Part shown: positions 26,565 through 36,048 of the stretch, piece by piece
Position numbering within the stretch: the stretch's first letter is position 1
Layout: each line of letters begins with the position of its first letter
DNA from: Lentisphaeria bacterium
Lineage (GTDB): Bacteria > Verrucomicrobiota > Lentisphaeria > Victivallales > Victivallaceae
Reading direction: 5' to 3'
Length of the DNA: 64,000 bases
Assembly (NCBI GenBank): GCA_017457105.1
Contig: JAFTIA010000104.1
Coordinates: forward strand, 24,593-88,592
Notes under the pieces: generated by a model
The model's input: only the letters and a program-made list of their open reading frames with translations
Database searches by the model: none
Told to the model about the DNA's origin: nothing
Made by a program: the position numbers and the translations under genes

Positions 26565-27320
26565 TTATCTGGAAATTTTTTCCTTCATCCCCCGGAAGGG
26601 GGGCAAGACACCCACGGGCGGTACGGAAAGTTCCGCCTGGTGGAAGGTGACGCGGCTTCTCCAATCCGGACCGTGAAGATTGATCACTTCTGCGTAATAA
26701 AGATCATTTTTCTTCCGGAAAGAACCGATTTCCAGTGTCCGGAGAAGATTTTGATTTTTTTCCGCTGAAGCGGCGTCTGCAAAAAATTCCACTTTCAGGG
26801 GGAAATAGTAGTCCCGCAAAATATAGACGCGGACGGCTTCTCCACCTTTGGAGGCCAGCACCAGGATCCGGCAGGGCAGCCCCTTGATCCTGCCCGGGGG
26901 CAGCTCTTTTACCAAATCGTAGTGCAGAAAGCCCATGGTCAGGTCTGTGGGGTTCAACCCGTACCGCAGAAGCCGGGATTGTTCCGGGCGTGTCCGCATG
27001 GGGCGGACGGCAATGGTCACACCGCCGGCGGCGGACTGGCGCAGAAGCTGGTCGATCCAGTAGCCCTCATCTTCATTGAGGATCAACTGGCCCCGGGTTT
27101 TGCCCGGTTCGATCAAAAGCCCCAGATAGATCGGCACACTTTCCATGGTACCGCCCTGTTTTTTGTACTGCATGATGCCATCCAATGCCGCCATACTCCG
27201 TCCGGTACGGGGATAACGGGCACGGTCCAGAAAGGCTTCGGCAGAAAGTTCACTTTTTTCTGCCGCTCCGCAGAACACTGCGGCTGACAAAATCGCCAGG
27301 GCTGTGATCAATCGCTTCAT
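26565..27320 (-). CDS. LolA-like outer-membrane lipoprotein-sorting family protein (putative)
   Basis: 251 residues with a signal peptide (MKRLITALAILSAAVFCGAA). The rest is beta-rich: an early helix with SELSAEAFLDRARYPRTG, then GIMQYKK, and later GLPCRILVLASKG and YYFPLKVEFF, an arrangement seen in the LolA/LppX-like 'outer membrane lipoprotein-sorting' families. It would act in the periplasm on a lipid or lipoprotein. Homology is by overall pattern only. The ATG shares a base with the lon stop, so it is coupled to lon. Confidence 0.55.
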   Translation of the reverse strand: MKRLITALAILSAAVFCGAAEKSELSAEAFLDRARYPRTGRSMAALDGIMQYKKQGGTMESVPIYLGLLIEPGKTRGQLILNEDEGYWIDQLLRQSAAGGVTIAVRPMRTRPEQSRLLRYGLNPTDLTMGFLHYDLVKELPPGRIKGLPCRILVLASKGGEAVRVYILRDYYFPLKVEFFADAASAEKNQNLLRTLEIGSFRKKNDLYYAEVINLHGPDWRSRVTFHQAELSVPPVGVLPPFRGMKEKISR

Positions 27321-29692
27321 TATTTTTCCTTTTCCAGAGCCAGTCTGACGGCATCTTCAAATTTCTCAATAAAGTGGATGGTGACTTGTTCTTTGACTTC
27401 CTCCGGCAAATCTTCCGTATCTTTCCGGTTGGCTTCCGGCAAAAGGACCGTATGGATCCCTGCACGCAGGGCACCGATCACCTTTTCCCGGATGCCGCCC
27501 ACGGCTGTAATGTGGCCCCGGAGATTGATTTCGCCAGTCATGGCAAGGCGGGGTTTGACCGCCCGCCCTGTTAGATGGGAAAGCAGTGCCGTCGCCAATG
27601 TGACCCCCGCTGACGGACCGTCTTTGGGTGTCGCCCCGTCCGGAACGTGGATATGAAAATTGTTTTCTTCAAAGTGTTCCGGCGCAATGCCCCACTTTTC
27701 CGCCTGACTGCGGATGTAACTGTATGCGGCATTGGCACTTTCCTGCATGACTTTGCCGAGGGATCCGGTGAGTTTGAGTTCGCCTTTTCCGGGCATGGAA
27801 ATCACTTCCACCGGGAGGACGGTGCCGCCGCAGCTGGTCCATGCCATGCCGGTGGCGCAGCCGACCTGCGGGGTCTTTTCCGCTTCGTCCATCAGGAACT
27901 TGCGGGGACCCAGAAGTTCCCGGACCATTTCGGCATTGACGGAAACTTTGCTGTCCGGCGGGATCTCTCCGGAAACGATCTTGCGAGCCACTTTGCGGCA
28001 CAACTGGCCCACCGTCCGTTCCAGCTGGCGGACCCCCGCTTCCCGGGTGTAATAGTTGATCAATTCATTGATGGCGGAAAGCCGGACGGTGATGCGTTTG
28101 GCACTCAAGCCGCACTGTTCCAGCTGCCGGGGAACCAGATGGCGTTTGGCGATCTCCCGCTTTTCAATGGCGGTGTAGCCGGGAAGTTCCACGATCTCCA
28201 TACGGTCCCGCAGAGGACCGGGAATGGTTTCCAGCATGTTGGCTGTCGTCAGGAAAAAGACCCGGCTCAAATCATAATCCGCTTCCAGATAGTGATCCTG
28301 AAAAGCACTGTTCTGTTCCGGATCCAGCACTTCCAGCAAAGCAGAGGCAGGATCCCCTTTGACATCGTGGGAAAGTTTATCGATTTCATCCAGCAGGAAG
28401 ACGGGGTTGACGGTTCCTGCTCGTTTCATCCCCTGAATGATCCTGCCGGGCAGAGCCCCCACGTATGTGCGGCGGTGCCCCCGGATCTCTGATTCATCAT
28501 GGACGCCGCCCAGTGCGGCCCGGATGAATTTCCGGTTCATGGCGCGGGCAATGGATTGCCCCAGAGAGGTTTTTCCCACGCCCGGAGGACCTGCAAGACA
28601 GAGGATGGGGGACTTCCGGTCCGGCTTGAGCTGGAGGACTGCCAGAAATTCCAGAATACGATCTTTTACTTCCTGCAAGCCGTAATGGTCTTCATCCAGA
28701 ATTTTTGCCGCATGATTCAGGTCCAGAGTATCCATGGATTCCTCGGTCCACGGCACATCCAGCAACCATTGGATATAGGTGTAGGCAATATGGTATTCCG
28801 GCGCCGCCTGCGGGATCAGTTCCAGCCGGGCAAGTTCCTTGCGTACCATGGCTTCCACCTTTTCCGGAAGGCGTTTATTCTTCAATTTTTCCTCGATCAT
28901 GGGGATATCCGGATTGCCGAATTCCTCCCCCAGTTCCCGGCGGATGGCACGCAGCTGTTCTTTCAGGAAATATTCCCGCTGGGGCTGGCTCATGGCTTCG
29001 TGGACTTCGCTCTGGATCTGGTTGCCGAGATGGTGGACTTCCACTTCACGGTTCAGCCATTCCAGAAGCATGGCAGAACGCTGTTTGACCGATTTTTCAT
29101 GCTGCAGCAGGACTTTTTCCGAGGTGGAAAAGTGATAGTTGTCCGCCAGAAGTTCCGTCAGGCGTTCCAGACTGCCCTGATTGGCCGCCGCCATGCGGAA
29201 TTCTTCCGGGAGAGGCAGCTCTGCAAGCATCTGCTGCAGGGCTTTTGCCGTACCTGCCGCCTGATCCTGCGGGATGGAAACGGCATCGGAAATGCGGGGC
29301 TCGTAAACAGAGCCCCGGCATTCGCTGATCTGGCAGTTCCGGAGATGCCGGATCCGTTTGAGGGAGCGGACCAGCACCCGGATCCCGCCATCGGGCAGGT
29401 TGACGACTTTGACGATCTTTGCCAGGATCCCAGTCTGCAACGCTTCTTCCTCTGCGCCGCAGTTGAAGCTGGGCAGTGCACGAACATCTTCATTGTCTTC
29501 AAAGGTGATTTCGTGATAAACAGCAATCAGCCGGTCCCGGCGCATGGCAAGTTTCATGGCTTCGGTATTGGCTTCGCCCTGAACAGATATTTGCGTCAGG
29601 CTGTAGGGGAACAGCACCGGGGTGGGCAAAAGGATCATCGGGGCGAGCTGTTCAAACCCGCCTCCTGCAACTGTTACATTCAAGTTATCCAT
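27320..29692 (-). CDS. lon: ATP-dependent protease La (Lon)
   Basis: 790 residues: an N-terminal LON substrate domain (about 15-205), an AAA+ module with Walker A GPPGVGKTSLG near 365 and sensor/arginine regions, and the protease domain with PKDGPSAGV (Ser near 692) and GIREKVIGA (Lys near 735), the Ser-Lys dyad. It degrades misfolded and regulatory proteins in the cytoplasm. AGGAG precedes the ATG. It lies 43 bases after folC in a tolB-folC-lon-lolA-like unit. The window also encodes ClpXP. Confidence 0.97.
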   Translation of the reverse strand: MDNLNVTVAGGGFEQLAPMILLPTPVLFPYSLTQISVQGEANTEAMKLAMRRDRLIAVYHEITFEDNEDVRALPSFNCGAEEEALQTGILAKIVKVVNLPDGGIRVLVRSLKRIRHLRNCQISECRGSVYEPRISDAVSIPQDQAAGTAKALQQMLAELPLPEEFRMAAANQGSLERLTELLADNYHFSTSEKVLLQHEKSVKQRSAMLLEWLNREVEVHHLGNQIQSEVHEAMSQPQREYFLKEQLRAIRRELGEEFGNPDIPMIEEKLKNKRLPEKVEAMVRKELARLELIPQAAPEYHIAYTYIQWLLDVPWTEESMDTLDLNHAAKILDEDHYGLQEVKDRILEFLAVLQLKPDRKSPILCLAGPPGVGKTSLGQSIARAMNRKFIRAALGGVHDESEIRGHRRTYVGALPGRIIQGMKRAGTVNPVFLLDEIDKLSHDVKGDPASALLEVLDPEQNSAFQDHYLEADYDLSRVFFLTTANMLETIPGPLRDRMEIVELPGYTAIEKREIAKRHLVPRQLEQCGLSAKRITVRLSAINELINYYTREAGVRQLERTVGQLCRKVARKIVSGEIPPDSKVSVNAEMVRELLGPRKFLMDEAEKTPQVGCATGMAWTSCGGTVLPVEVISMPGKGELKLTGSLGKVMQESANAAYSYIRSQAEKWGIAPEHFEENNFHIHVPDGATPKDGPSAGVTLATALLSHLTGRAVKPRLAMTGEINLRGHITAVGGIREKVIGALRAGIHTVLLPEANRKDTEDLPEEVKEQVTIHFIEKFEDAVRLALEKEK

Positions 29693-29735
29693 ATATCTCC
29701 TGTTGACTCTGCCGGGAAAAATCCGGCGTTAAAAA

Positions 29736-31025
29736 TTACAGATCAAAAACCGTTTCCGGCGCATATTCCCGCAGGACTTCCCCCACAAGGTACAGCGATC
29801 CCGCCGCCAGTACCGGCAAATTTCCGGCAAGGGCAAGTGCCGTTGCCTCTTTACTGTTTTCCGCTCCGGAGTACGGAGCAGCAGAGCCTGCGTCTTTTGC
29901 CATGTTTGCCAGATTTTCCGGCGTATGGCTGGGGCGGTCTGACTCAATGGGGGTAAAATACCAGTGCCCGGCCAGCGGCGCAAGCAATCGCAGATTTTCT
30001 GCCACATCCTTATCCTTGAATCCGGCAAAAACGACTGCGAATTTCTGCCCCGGATGGGCTTCCTGCATAGCTTGCACAAGTGCCGCCGCTCCGTCCGGAT
30101 TGTGACCGCCATCCACCGTCAGGCGTTCATTTACCAGCTGACAGCGGCCCGGCCAGCGTGCTTCGCAAATGCCGTCCAGGGCTTTTTCCAGAGAAAAATC
30201 GAACTTTTCCGCCAGATAACGCAAAACCGGCACTGCCGTCCGGAAATTCCGCCGCTGCATGGCTCCTGCAAGATGCAGCCGTATTTCCCTGCCGCCATAG
30301 AAGAAGGATTGATACAACCCCTGTTTATCACTGCGGTAAATTGCCTTTTCCCCCGTTGCCTCCGGATCCGGCCCGGCCATGGGGCAGTGGAGTTCAGCAG
30401 CTCTGGCGGCGATCACTTCCTTTGCCTCCGGAGCAAGAAAGCCAGTAAAGAGAGGAACTCCCTGCCGCAGGATCCCGGCTTTTTCTCCGGCGATCTCCCG
30501 CAGTGTTCCCCCCAGAAAATGCTCGTGATCCATGGCAATATTGGTGATGATATTGGCCAGCGGATTCACCACACTTGTGGCATCCAGCCTGCCGCCCATG
30601 CCGGTTTCCCAAATCACAAAGTCGGTTTCCGCCTCCTGAAAAATCAGAGCCGCCATGGCGGTGGTGACTTCAAAAAAGGTAGGACTTGCCCCCTCTTTCC
30701 GCATGGTTTCCGCCGCCGCATCCACCTTGCTGAAAGCCCGGGCAAGGGTTGCTTCATCCACCGATTTCCCGTTGACCCGGAACCGTTCCCGCACATCAAT
30801 AAGGTGCGGCGATGAATAGAATCCAGTACGGAATCCGCAATGCCGCAATGCCGCTTCCAGCATAGCGCCCACAGAGCCTTTGCCGTTGGTTCCGGCGATA
30901 TGCAGATAATTCAGATCCAAAGGTGCGCCCGATCGTTCGAACAACACTGCAGTCTGATCCAGACCCAGTTTGATGCCGAACATACTCAGCCGGTCAAGCG
31001 CCTGCCGGACTTCCGCCGGATTCAC
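29736..31025 (-). CDS. folC: Dihydrofolate/folylpolyglutamate synthase
   Basis: 429 residues from GTG 31025 (VNPAEVRQALDRLS). The Mur-ligase-type P loop is HIAGTNGKGSVGAML near residue 46; SSPHLIDVRERFRVNG and the DGGHNPDG element near 315 are FolC signatures. It glutamylates folates. The GTG overlaps the tolB TGA as GTGA, and AAGGAG lies 4 bases upstream; the longer in-frame extension into tolB has no homology. Confidence 0.93.
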   Translation of the reverse strand: MNPAEVRQALDRLSMFGIKLGLDQTAVLFERSGAPLDLNYLHIAGTNGKGSVGAMLEAALRHCGFRTGFYSSPHLIDVRERFRVNGKSVDEATLARAFSKVDAAAETMRKEGASPTFFEVTTAMAALIFQEAETDFVIWETGMGGRLDATSVVNPLANIITNIAMDHEHFLGGTLREIAGEKAGILRQGVPLFTGFLAPEAKEVIAARAAELHCPMAGPDPEATGEKAIYRSDKQGLYQSFFYGGREIRLHLAGAMQRRNFRTAVPVLRYLAEKFDFSLEKALDGICEARWPGRCQLVNERLTVDGGHNPDGAAALVQAMQEAHPGQKFAVVFAGFKDKDVAENLRLLAPLAGHWYFTPIESDRPSHTPENLANMAKDAGSAAPYSGAENSKEATALALAGNLPVLAAGSLYLVGEVLREYAPETVFDL

Positions 31026-32221
31026 CGGACTCCTTTCGACCAGCTGGGCATGGAAAGGTGGTTCCGGGTGATCAGGAGCTGACGGGCTTTGCCGGTCCAG
31101 GTGTCCACAATAAAGAGAGAGGCACGGGGCCCGTCGGACCGTTTGCAGACCACCTGCCGGTTGTCCGGCCCCCATGAGGGCGATTCCCAACGGCCGGGGA
31201 CGGTGGTGGCGCGCATATTTTCGCCGGTTTTCAAATCCAGTACTGCCAGAGTGTAACTGCCGCCGACAGTGGTGGCATAGATGATCTGGTCATCGTTGGA
31301 CCAGTCCGGAGTGACCGCTTCCCGTCCCACGCTGGGCAGTTGTTTCGGAGTGCCGCCGGTCACCGGCACAGAATAGATCCGGGGGCGGCCGTTCTGGTCG
31401 CTGACAAAGCACACATTTTTCCCGTCCGGACTCCAGCAGGGGGAGGCTTCCACCGCCCGGCCTCTGGTAAGGCGCAGAAGTTTATTGCTGGCAAGCGGGC
31501 GCACATACAGATCCACCTGATGATCCGGACTGAGGATCATGGCTACATTGTTTTTATCCGGGCTGACAGCCACGCCGGTATTCAAGCCGGGGAAAGAGGT
31601 GATGATCCGGCTTTGCAGGCGGGGGAAGAACCGGGTTTCCACGATTTCGGTTCTGGATTGGGCATAGCGTGTATAGGCAATGGATTTGCCGTCCGGGAAC
31701 CAGCAGGGTTCCACGCAAAGACTGTTGAAACGGGTGACCTGCTTAATGTCATTGCCGTCAATATCGCAAGTGTAGATCTCTTTGATCCCCCGTGCGGTAT
31801 CTGCACAGAAAGCGATGCGGGAAAAGCAGAGATTTTTGACATTGAAAAGTTTTTCCAGCAAGGTATCCACCAGCAGTTTGGCGGTTCTCCGTTCATCCGG
31901 GGAATGGACGGTCCATGCCGCCAGCGGTGCGCCGCCCATGGCGACCTGCAAAGTGGTACGGCCTCCGGAACTGCTGCCGGTTATGGTGTAATCGGCATTG
32001 TCCTGATGGACCACATCAAACCAGCCGCAGGCTTTCAGGAAAGAGCCGACGGCGGCGGAAACATTGCTGTCTCCGGTGATCCCTTTGAAGTTCAAAGTGG
32101 GATTTTCCCGGACGCGTCCCTGGATACGCAACCCTTCTTCCGCTCCGGCACTTTCCGGAATTGCCGCCGCGCAGAAACACATTGCTGCAAGGCAAAGAAA
32201 CAGATAACGCAAATTCACCAT
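31022..32221 (-). CDS. tolB: TolB-like periplasmic beta-propeller protein
   Basis: 399 residues with a signal peptide (about 1-27). Residues about 28-135 form the TolB N-terminal domain (NFKG, FDVV, YTITGS), and about 140-399 the propeller, with repeats such as CWSPDGKNVCFVSDQNG and SPSWGPDNRQVVCKR. TolB works with Pal and TolA/Q/R in outer-membrane constriction and integrity; the other Tol genes are not in the window. GGGAGG before the ATG and a near-consensus promoter upstream. It is the first gene of the operon with folC and lon. Confidence 0.88.
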   Translation of the reverse strand: MVNLRYLFLCLAAMCFCAAAIPESAGAEEGLRIQGRVRENPTLNFKGITGDSNVSAAVGSFLKACGWFDVVHQDNADYTITGSSSGGRTTLQVAMGGAPLAAWTVHSPDERRTAKLLVDTLLEKLFNVKNLCFSRIAFCADTARGIKEIYTCDIDGNDIKQVTRFNSLCVEPCWFPDGKSIAYTRYAQSRTEIVETRFFPRLQSRIITSFPGLNTGVAVSPDKNNVAMILSPDHQVDLYVRPLASNKLLRLTRGRAVEASPCWSPDGKNVCFVSDQNGRPRIYSVPVTGGTPKQLPSVGREAVTPDWSNDDQIIYATTVGGSYTLAVLDLKTGENMRATTVPGRWESPSWGPDNRQVVCKRSDGPRASLFIVDTWTGKARQLLITRNHLSMPSWSKGVR

Positions 32222-32264
32222 AAAAACCTCCCTGAACGGATAGAATCCGGATATTGTTATATAT

Positions 32265-32293
32265 TTTATATACTATAGCACAGTTCGTGTCAA
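32265..32293 (-). promoter_or_regulatory. Near-consensus promoter of the tolB-folC-lon operon
   Basis: Minus strand: TTGACA (32293-32288), 17-base spacer, TATAAA (32270-32265). No heat-shock (CIRCE) element is seen, so lon appears to be read with tolB from a housekeeping promoter. Confidence 0.6.
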
Positions 32294-32379
32294 ATGCAAT
32301 TGTTTTCCCGTGGTGTTTCAATACGGTTTCCGGAGAAAAAAATTTTGATGAAATGAAGTGTATTTTTTTGTCCGGACAG

Positions 32380-32408
32380 TTGCAGAAAAGGGGAATCCGG
32401 TGTAGATT
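32380..32408 (+). promoter_or_regulatory. Candidate promoter of the PurF-like gene
   Basis: TTGCAG (32380-32385), 17-base spacer, TAGATT (32403-32408), about 40 bases before the ATG at 32451. Confidence 0.4.
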
Positions 32409-32450
32409 AAAGGCACGACAAAATAGAACTGCAAGACACAGGAGCAAACT

Positions 32451-33869
32451 ATGGGCGGCTTTTTTGGAGTTGTATCCGACCATGATTGCGTGAGCGATCT
32501 TTTTTACGGAACTGATTATCATTCCCATTTGGGGACCCGCCGGGGCGGGATGGCGGTATCTTCTTCCGGAGGGATCTACCGCAAGATCCATGATATTTCC
32601 AGCGTGCCTTTCCGGGCGAAATTTGATTCGGATATCGACTCTTTCCGGGGCAATGCCGGGATCGGTGTGATCAGTGATACGGAGGATCAGCCGTTGACCA
32701 TTACTTCCAAACATGGCACTTATGCCATTGTTACGGTGGGCAAAGTCGGCAACCTGCCGGAATTGGTCTCCAAAATTTTTGCCGAGGGCAATGCACATTT
32801 TGCGGAAAGCTGTGAAGGGGAAATCAATCCCACAGAGCTGATCGCCGCTTTGATCAACCGGGGGAACGATCTGGTGGACGGGATCGTGAAGGCCCAGGAG
32901 GCCATCAAGGGTTCCTGCTCCATGCTGATTTTGCACGATAACTTTGTGTATGCCGCCCGGGACCGTTACGGAAGAACCCCGGTGGAGATCGGCAGGAAAA
33001 AGGGGGCGTACGCCGTCAGTATGGAAAGTTCTGCTTTCCCGAATCTGGATTACACCTTCTGTCACGAACTGGGCCCCGGGGAGATCGTTCAGCTTTCCGC
33101 CAACGGCTTTGAGCAGAAAAAAGCCCCGGGCTGTACGCGGAAATTCTGTACCTTTTTCTGGGTTTATTACGGATACCCCTCTTCCACATACGAAGGCGTC
33201 AATTCCGAATACGCCCGCTGGCGGAACGGGTCTTCTCTGGCAGAGGGCGATAAAGGGATGGAAATCGACTCTGTGTGCGGGATCCCGGATTCCGGTATTC
33301 CCCATGCCATCGGGTACTCCTATGCCGCCGGGAAACCTTATTTGCGGACATTTGTAAAATACACGCCCACCTGGACGCGGTCTTTCATGCCCCAAAGTCA
33401 GAAGGTGCGGGAAAATATCGCCCGGATGAAGCTGATCCCGGTGAAAGAATTGATTGCCGGGAAGCGACTGCTTTTCTGTGACGATTCCATTGTGCGGGGG
33501 ACCCAGCTCAAAGATACGGTCAAGCGTTTGTATGCAGGAGGAGCCAAAGAGATCCACATGCGTTCGGCCTGTCCTCCTCTGCTGTACGGCTGTCCCTTCC
33601 TGAATTTCTCCCGTTCCCGTTCCGAATTGGATCTGGCTGCCCGCCGTGCCATTGCTGCTCTGGAAAAGGGGGAGATCACTGCGGAAAAGATGGAAAAATA
33701 CAAGGATCCGGAATCTGCAGAATACAAGGCTATGGTCGAATACATCCGCAAGGAGTTGAATTTGACCACGCTGAAATATCAGACGCTGGAACGGCTCCTG
33801 AATGCCATCGGGCAGGATGCGGAGAACGTTTGCACCTATTGCTGGAATGGAAAAGATATTGATGCTTGA
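32451..33869 (+). CDS. purF: PurF-like amidophosphoribosyltransferase lacking the catalytic Cys
   Basis: 472 residues. It begins MGGFFGVVSDHDCV: the position of the nucleophilic Cys2 in PurF (MCGIFG) is Gly. The N-terminal Ntn-type domain is otherwise recognisable (YHSHLGTRRGGMA), and the PRPP loop LLFCDDSIVRGTQLKD (Asp344-Asp345) in the C-terminal phosphoribosyltransferase domain is intact. Cysteines line up with the 4Fe-4S ligands of Bacillus PurF: one in CTFFWVYYGYP, one in YGCPFL, and Cys461/Cys464 in CTYC. It should still bind PRPP but would need free ammonia or another amide donor, or be regulatory. Similar MGGFFG-type proteins are annotated as PurF in other anaerobes. Note DSVCGIPDSG with an extra Cys. 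Whether a normal PurF also exists is unknown. Confidence 0.8.
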   Translation: MGGFFGVVSDHDCVSDLFYGTDYHSHLGTRRGGMAVSSSGGIYRKIHDISSVPFRAKFDSDIDSFRGNAGIGVISDTEDQPLTITSKHGTYAIVTVGKVGNLPELVSKIFAEGNAHFAESCEGEINPTELIAALINRGNDLVDGIVKAQEAIKGSCSMLILHDNFVYAARDRYGRTPVEIGRKKGAYAVSMESSAFPNLDYTFCHELGPGEIVQLSANGFEQKKAPGCTRKFCTFFWVYYGYPSSTYEGVNSEYARWRNGSSLAEGDKGMEIDSVCGIPDSGIPHAIGYSYAAGKPYLRTFVKYTPTWTRSFMPQSQKVRENIARMKLIPVKELIAGKRLLFCDDSIVRGTQLKDTVKRLYAGGAKEIHMRSACPPLLYGCPFLNFSRSRSELDLAARRAIAALEKGEITAEKMEKYKDPESAEYKAMVEYIRKELNLTTLKYQTLERLLNAIGQDAENVCTYCWNGKDIDA

Positions 33870-33894
33870 CAAAATATCTCTTCTGTGTTATATT
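33866..33894 (+). promoter_or_regulatory. tig: Near-consensus promoter of tig
   Basis: TTGACA (33866-33871), 17-base spacer, TATATT (33889-33894). The -35 box overlaps the last bases of the PurF-like gene. Confidence 0.65.
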
Positions 33895-33918
33895 ATTTGA
33901 AATGTATTTCATCGCGAT

Positions 33919-33940
33919 TCTTCCCCCTGATCGGGGGAGG
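33919..33940 (+). promoter_or_regulatory. Hairpin in the tig leader
   Basis: CTTCCCCC and GGGGGAGG arms around a TGATC loop form an 8-pair stem (one G-U), about 40 bases before the tig ATG. No T run follows, so it is not an intrinsic terminator. It could protect the transcript or control translation. Confidence 0.45.
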
Positions 33941-33980
33941 ATTACAGAGAACCATTAGAAGCTGAAAGGTTTGTAAAGTC

Positions 33981-35285
33981 ATGGCCAAGTCATTTGCCGA
34001 TGCGATTTCCATGGAAATCCGCTCCGATGTCCCCTGCCGCAAAGATTTTGTGTTCACCGTTTCTCCGGAAGCTCTCCGCAAGGAGTCTGCCCGCGCACTG
34101 CAGCGTGTCGCCATGGCGGTCAATATTCCGGGGTTCCGCCGCGGCAAGGCCCCTGCGGCTCTTCTCCAGAGCAAGTATGCCGGAGACATTGAAAACGAAG
34201 TCAAATGTATGCTGGTTTACTTCGCTTACGATAAGATCGATGCCGCTGATGCCGGTGAAATGCTGAACTGCAATCTGGAAAAGGATATCCAGATCAGCAA
34301 AGATGCGGATACTGTTTTCACCATGATCGCTGATATTGCTCCTGAATTTGAAGTGGGCGACTACAAGGCTCTGAAGGTGGATGTTGCCGCTGCGGAAGTC
34401 ACTGATGAACAGGTGGAAGAGCGGGTGAATTTCTACCGCACTATGTATGCCAACTATGCGGAAGTGGCCGAAACTGCCGCCGCCGGGGATATGCTGAAGG
34501 TCAATTATACCAGCGATTTCCCGATGCCGGAAGATGCTTCCGCTTCTTTGAAGCGCCAGCTCCAGGCCGAAGACGGCTATGTCTGGTTGAGCGAACCGGA
34601 AATCATTCCGGGCTCCATGGCTGCTCTGACCGGTGTGAAGGCCGGTGATGAACGCACCTTTGATGCTGTTTATGCCGAAGATTACCGCGAAGCCGCTCTG
34701 GCCGGCAAGACCGTGAAGTACACGGTGAAAGTTCTGACCGTCCAGCGCAAGAAGGATCTGACGGACGAAGAACTTTGCAGCAAGACCCAGGCTCCCTCCA
34801 TGGATGAATTCCGCAAGATGCTCCGCACTGCGCTGGAAAATGAAGCCAAGGGCCGCCGTCAGCAGGAACTCTCTGAAAAGATCTACGAAGAACTGGACAA
34901 GGCTGTGCCGCAGTTTGATCTGCCCCCGGCTATTCTGGCCAGCGAAACTTCCCGCGAACTCCGTAAGATCGCCAACGAGCTGGTGAAGAGTGCCGAAGAT
35001 GCGGAAGCCTTCCAGAAAGATACCGCCAAGCACAATGAAGCCGCTGGGGAAGCCGCCAAAAAGACGTTGCGCCGCACCTTCATTCTGCGGAAGATCGCCC
35101 AGAAGGAAAACATCACTGTCGGTCAGGACGAAATCAATGCCCAGATCGGTAACATGAGCCGTTACTATGGCTACAAGCCCAACGAACTGCGTAATATGCT
35201 GGAAAAGACCGGTGGCATGGGCGAATTGGAACTGGATATGATGAACGGCAAGGTGCTGGATTTCCTTGCCGGCATCTGCGGTTAA
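33981..35285 (+). CDS. tig: Trigger factor
   Basis: 434 residues with the three-part trigger factor layout: a ribosome-binding domain carrying GFRRGKAP near residue 51 (usual GFRxGKxP), an FKBP-like peptidyl-prolyl isomerase domain (about 160-245) and a helical C-terminal chaperone arm (about 265-434). It binds nascent chains at the ribosome exit tunnel. AAAGG precedes the ATG. It is followed by clpP after 29 bases, the classic tig-clpP-clpX order. Confidence 0.93.
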   Translation: MAKSFADAISMEIRSDVPCRKDFVFTVSPEALRKESARALQRVAMAVNIPGFRRGKAPAALLQSKYAGDIENEVKCMLVYFAYDKIDAADAGEMLNCNLEKDIQISKDADTVFTMIADIAPEFEVGDYKALKVDVAAAEVTDEQVEERVNFYRTMYANYAEVAETAAAGDMLKVNYTSDFPMPEDASASLKRQLQAEDGYVWLSEPEIIPGSMAALTGVKAGDERTFDAVYAEDYREAALAGKTVKYTVKVLTVQRKKDLTDEELCSKTQAPSMDEFRKMLRTALENEAKGRRQQELSEKIYEELDKAVPQFDLPPAILASETSRELRKIANELVKSAEDAEAFQKDTAKHNEAAGEAAKKTLRRTFILRKIAQKENITVGQDEINAQIGNMSRYYGYKPNELRNMLEKTGGMGELELDMMNGKVLDFLAGICG

Positions 35286-35314
35286 TGCACTGAACAACGG
35301 GGGGAGAGATCGTT

Positions 35315-35914
35315 ATGAAAGATGTAAATTCCTATATGGTGCCGATGGTCGTGGAACAGACCGGTTCCGGCGAGCGGGGGTATGATATTTATTCCCGTCT
35401 TTTGAAGGACCGGATCATTCTTCTGGGGACTCCGATCGATGACGAAGTTGCCAATCTGATCATTGCACAGCTGTTGTTTTTGCAGGCGGAAGATCCCAAG
35501 AAGGATATTGACCTGTATATCAACAGTCCCGGGGGCAGCGTGACTGCCGGTCTGGCGATTTACGATACCATGCAGATCCTCTCCTGCGATGTCAAGACTT
35601 ACTGCCTCGGTCAGTGCGCCTCCATGGGGGCGGTGCTGCTGGCGGCAGGGGCGGCGGGCAAGCGTTATGCGCTGCCTAATTCCCGTATTATGATCCATCA
35701 GCCCTGGGGCGGGGCGCAGGGGACGGCGTCGGATATCAATATTCAGGCCAAAGAGATCCTGCGTTTGCGTACCATGCTCAATGGGATCCTTGCCAATCAC
35801 ACCGGGCAGACACTGAAGAAGATCGCTTCCGATACGGATCGGGATTTCTTCATGTCCGCTGAAGAAGCAGTTGCTTATCATCTGGTGGATCAGGTTCTGA
35901 CCCGGGGCGCATGA
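35315..35914 (+). CDS. clpP: ATP-dependent Clp protease proteolytic subunit
   Basis: 199 residues. The catalytic triad is visible: Ser103 in CASMGA, His128 in MIHQPWGG and Asp173 in [25 protein letters not shown] forms the handle-side signature. It makes the 14-subunit chamber that partners ClpX. GGGGGAGAG lies 8-9 bases before the ATG. The hairpin after it may lower clpX transcription relative to clpP. Confidence 0.97.
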   Translation: MKDVNSYMVPMVVEQTGSGERGYDIYSRLLKDRIILLGTPIDDEVANLIIAQLLFLQAEDPKKDIDLYINSPGGSVTAGLAIYDTMQILSCDVKTYCLGQCASMGAVLLAAGAAGKRYALPNSRIMIHQPWGGAQGTASDINIQAKEILRLRTMLNGILANHTGQTLKKIASDTDRDFFMSAEEAVAYHLVDQVLTRGA

Positions 35915-35974
35915 TTTCAAGCGGGGATCGCCGGTTTTCCGTCGGTTCCCGCCGTGCTGTTCCGGCTGAGTGAG

Positions 35975-36019
35975 CCGTTCTCCTTTGTTCGGAAACAGCA
36001 GGAGAACGGTTTTCTTTTT
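35975..36019 (+). terminator. Intrinsic terminator or attenuator between clpP and clpX
   Basis: CCGTTCTCCT and AGGAGAACGG arms followed by TTTTCTTTTT. It lies 60 bases after clpP and 30 before clpX. Since no separate promoter for clpX is obvious, it may act as a partial terminator within the operon. Confidence 0.75.
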
Positions 36020-36048
36020 GTGTTTTTCTCGGAAGGACTTACAAAACT

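Noticed and set aside
32016..33872. Open frame of 618 residues on the minus strand opposite the PurF-like gene
   Set aside because: It spans the tolB promoter region and the PurF-like gene and has no motif.
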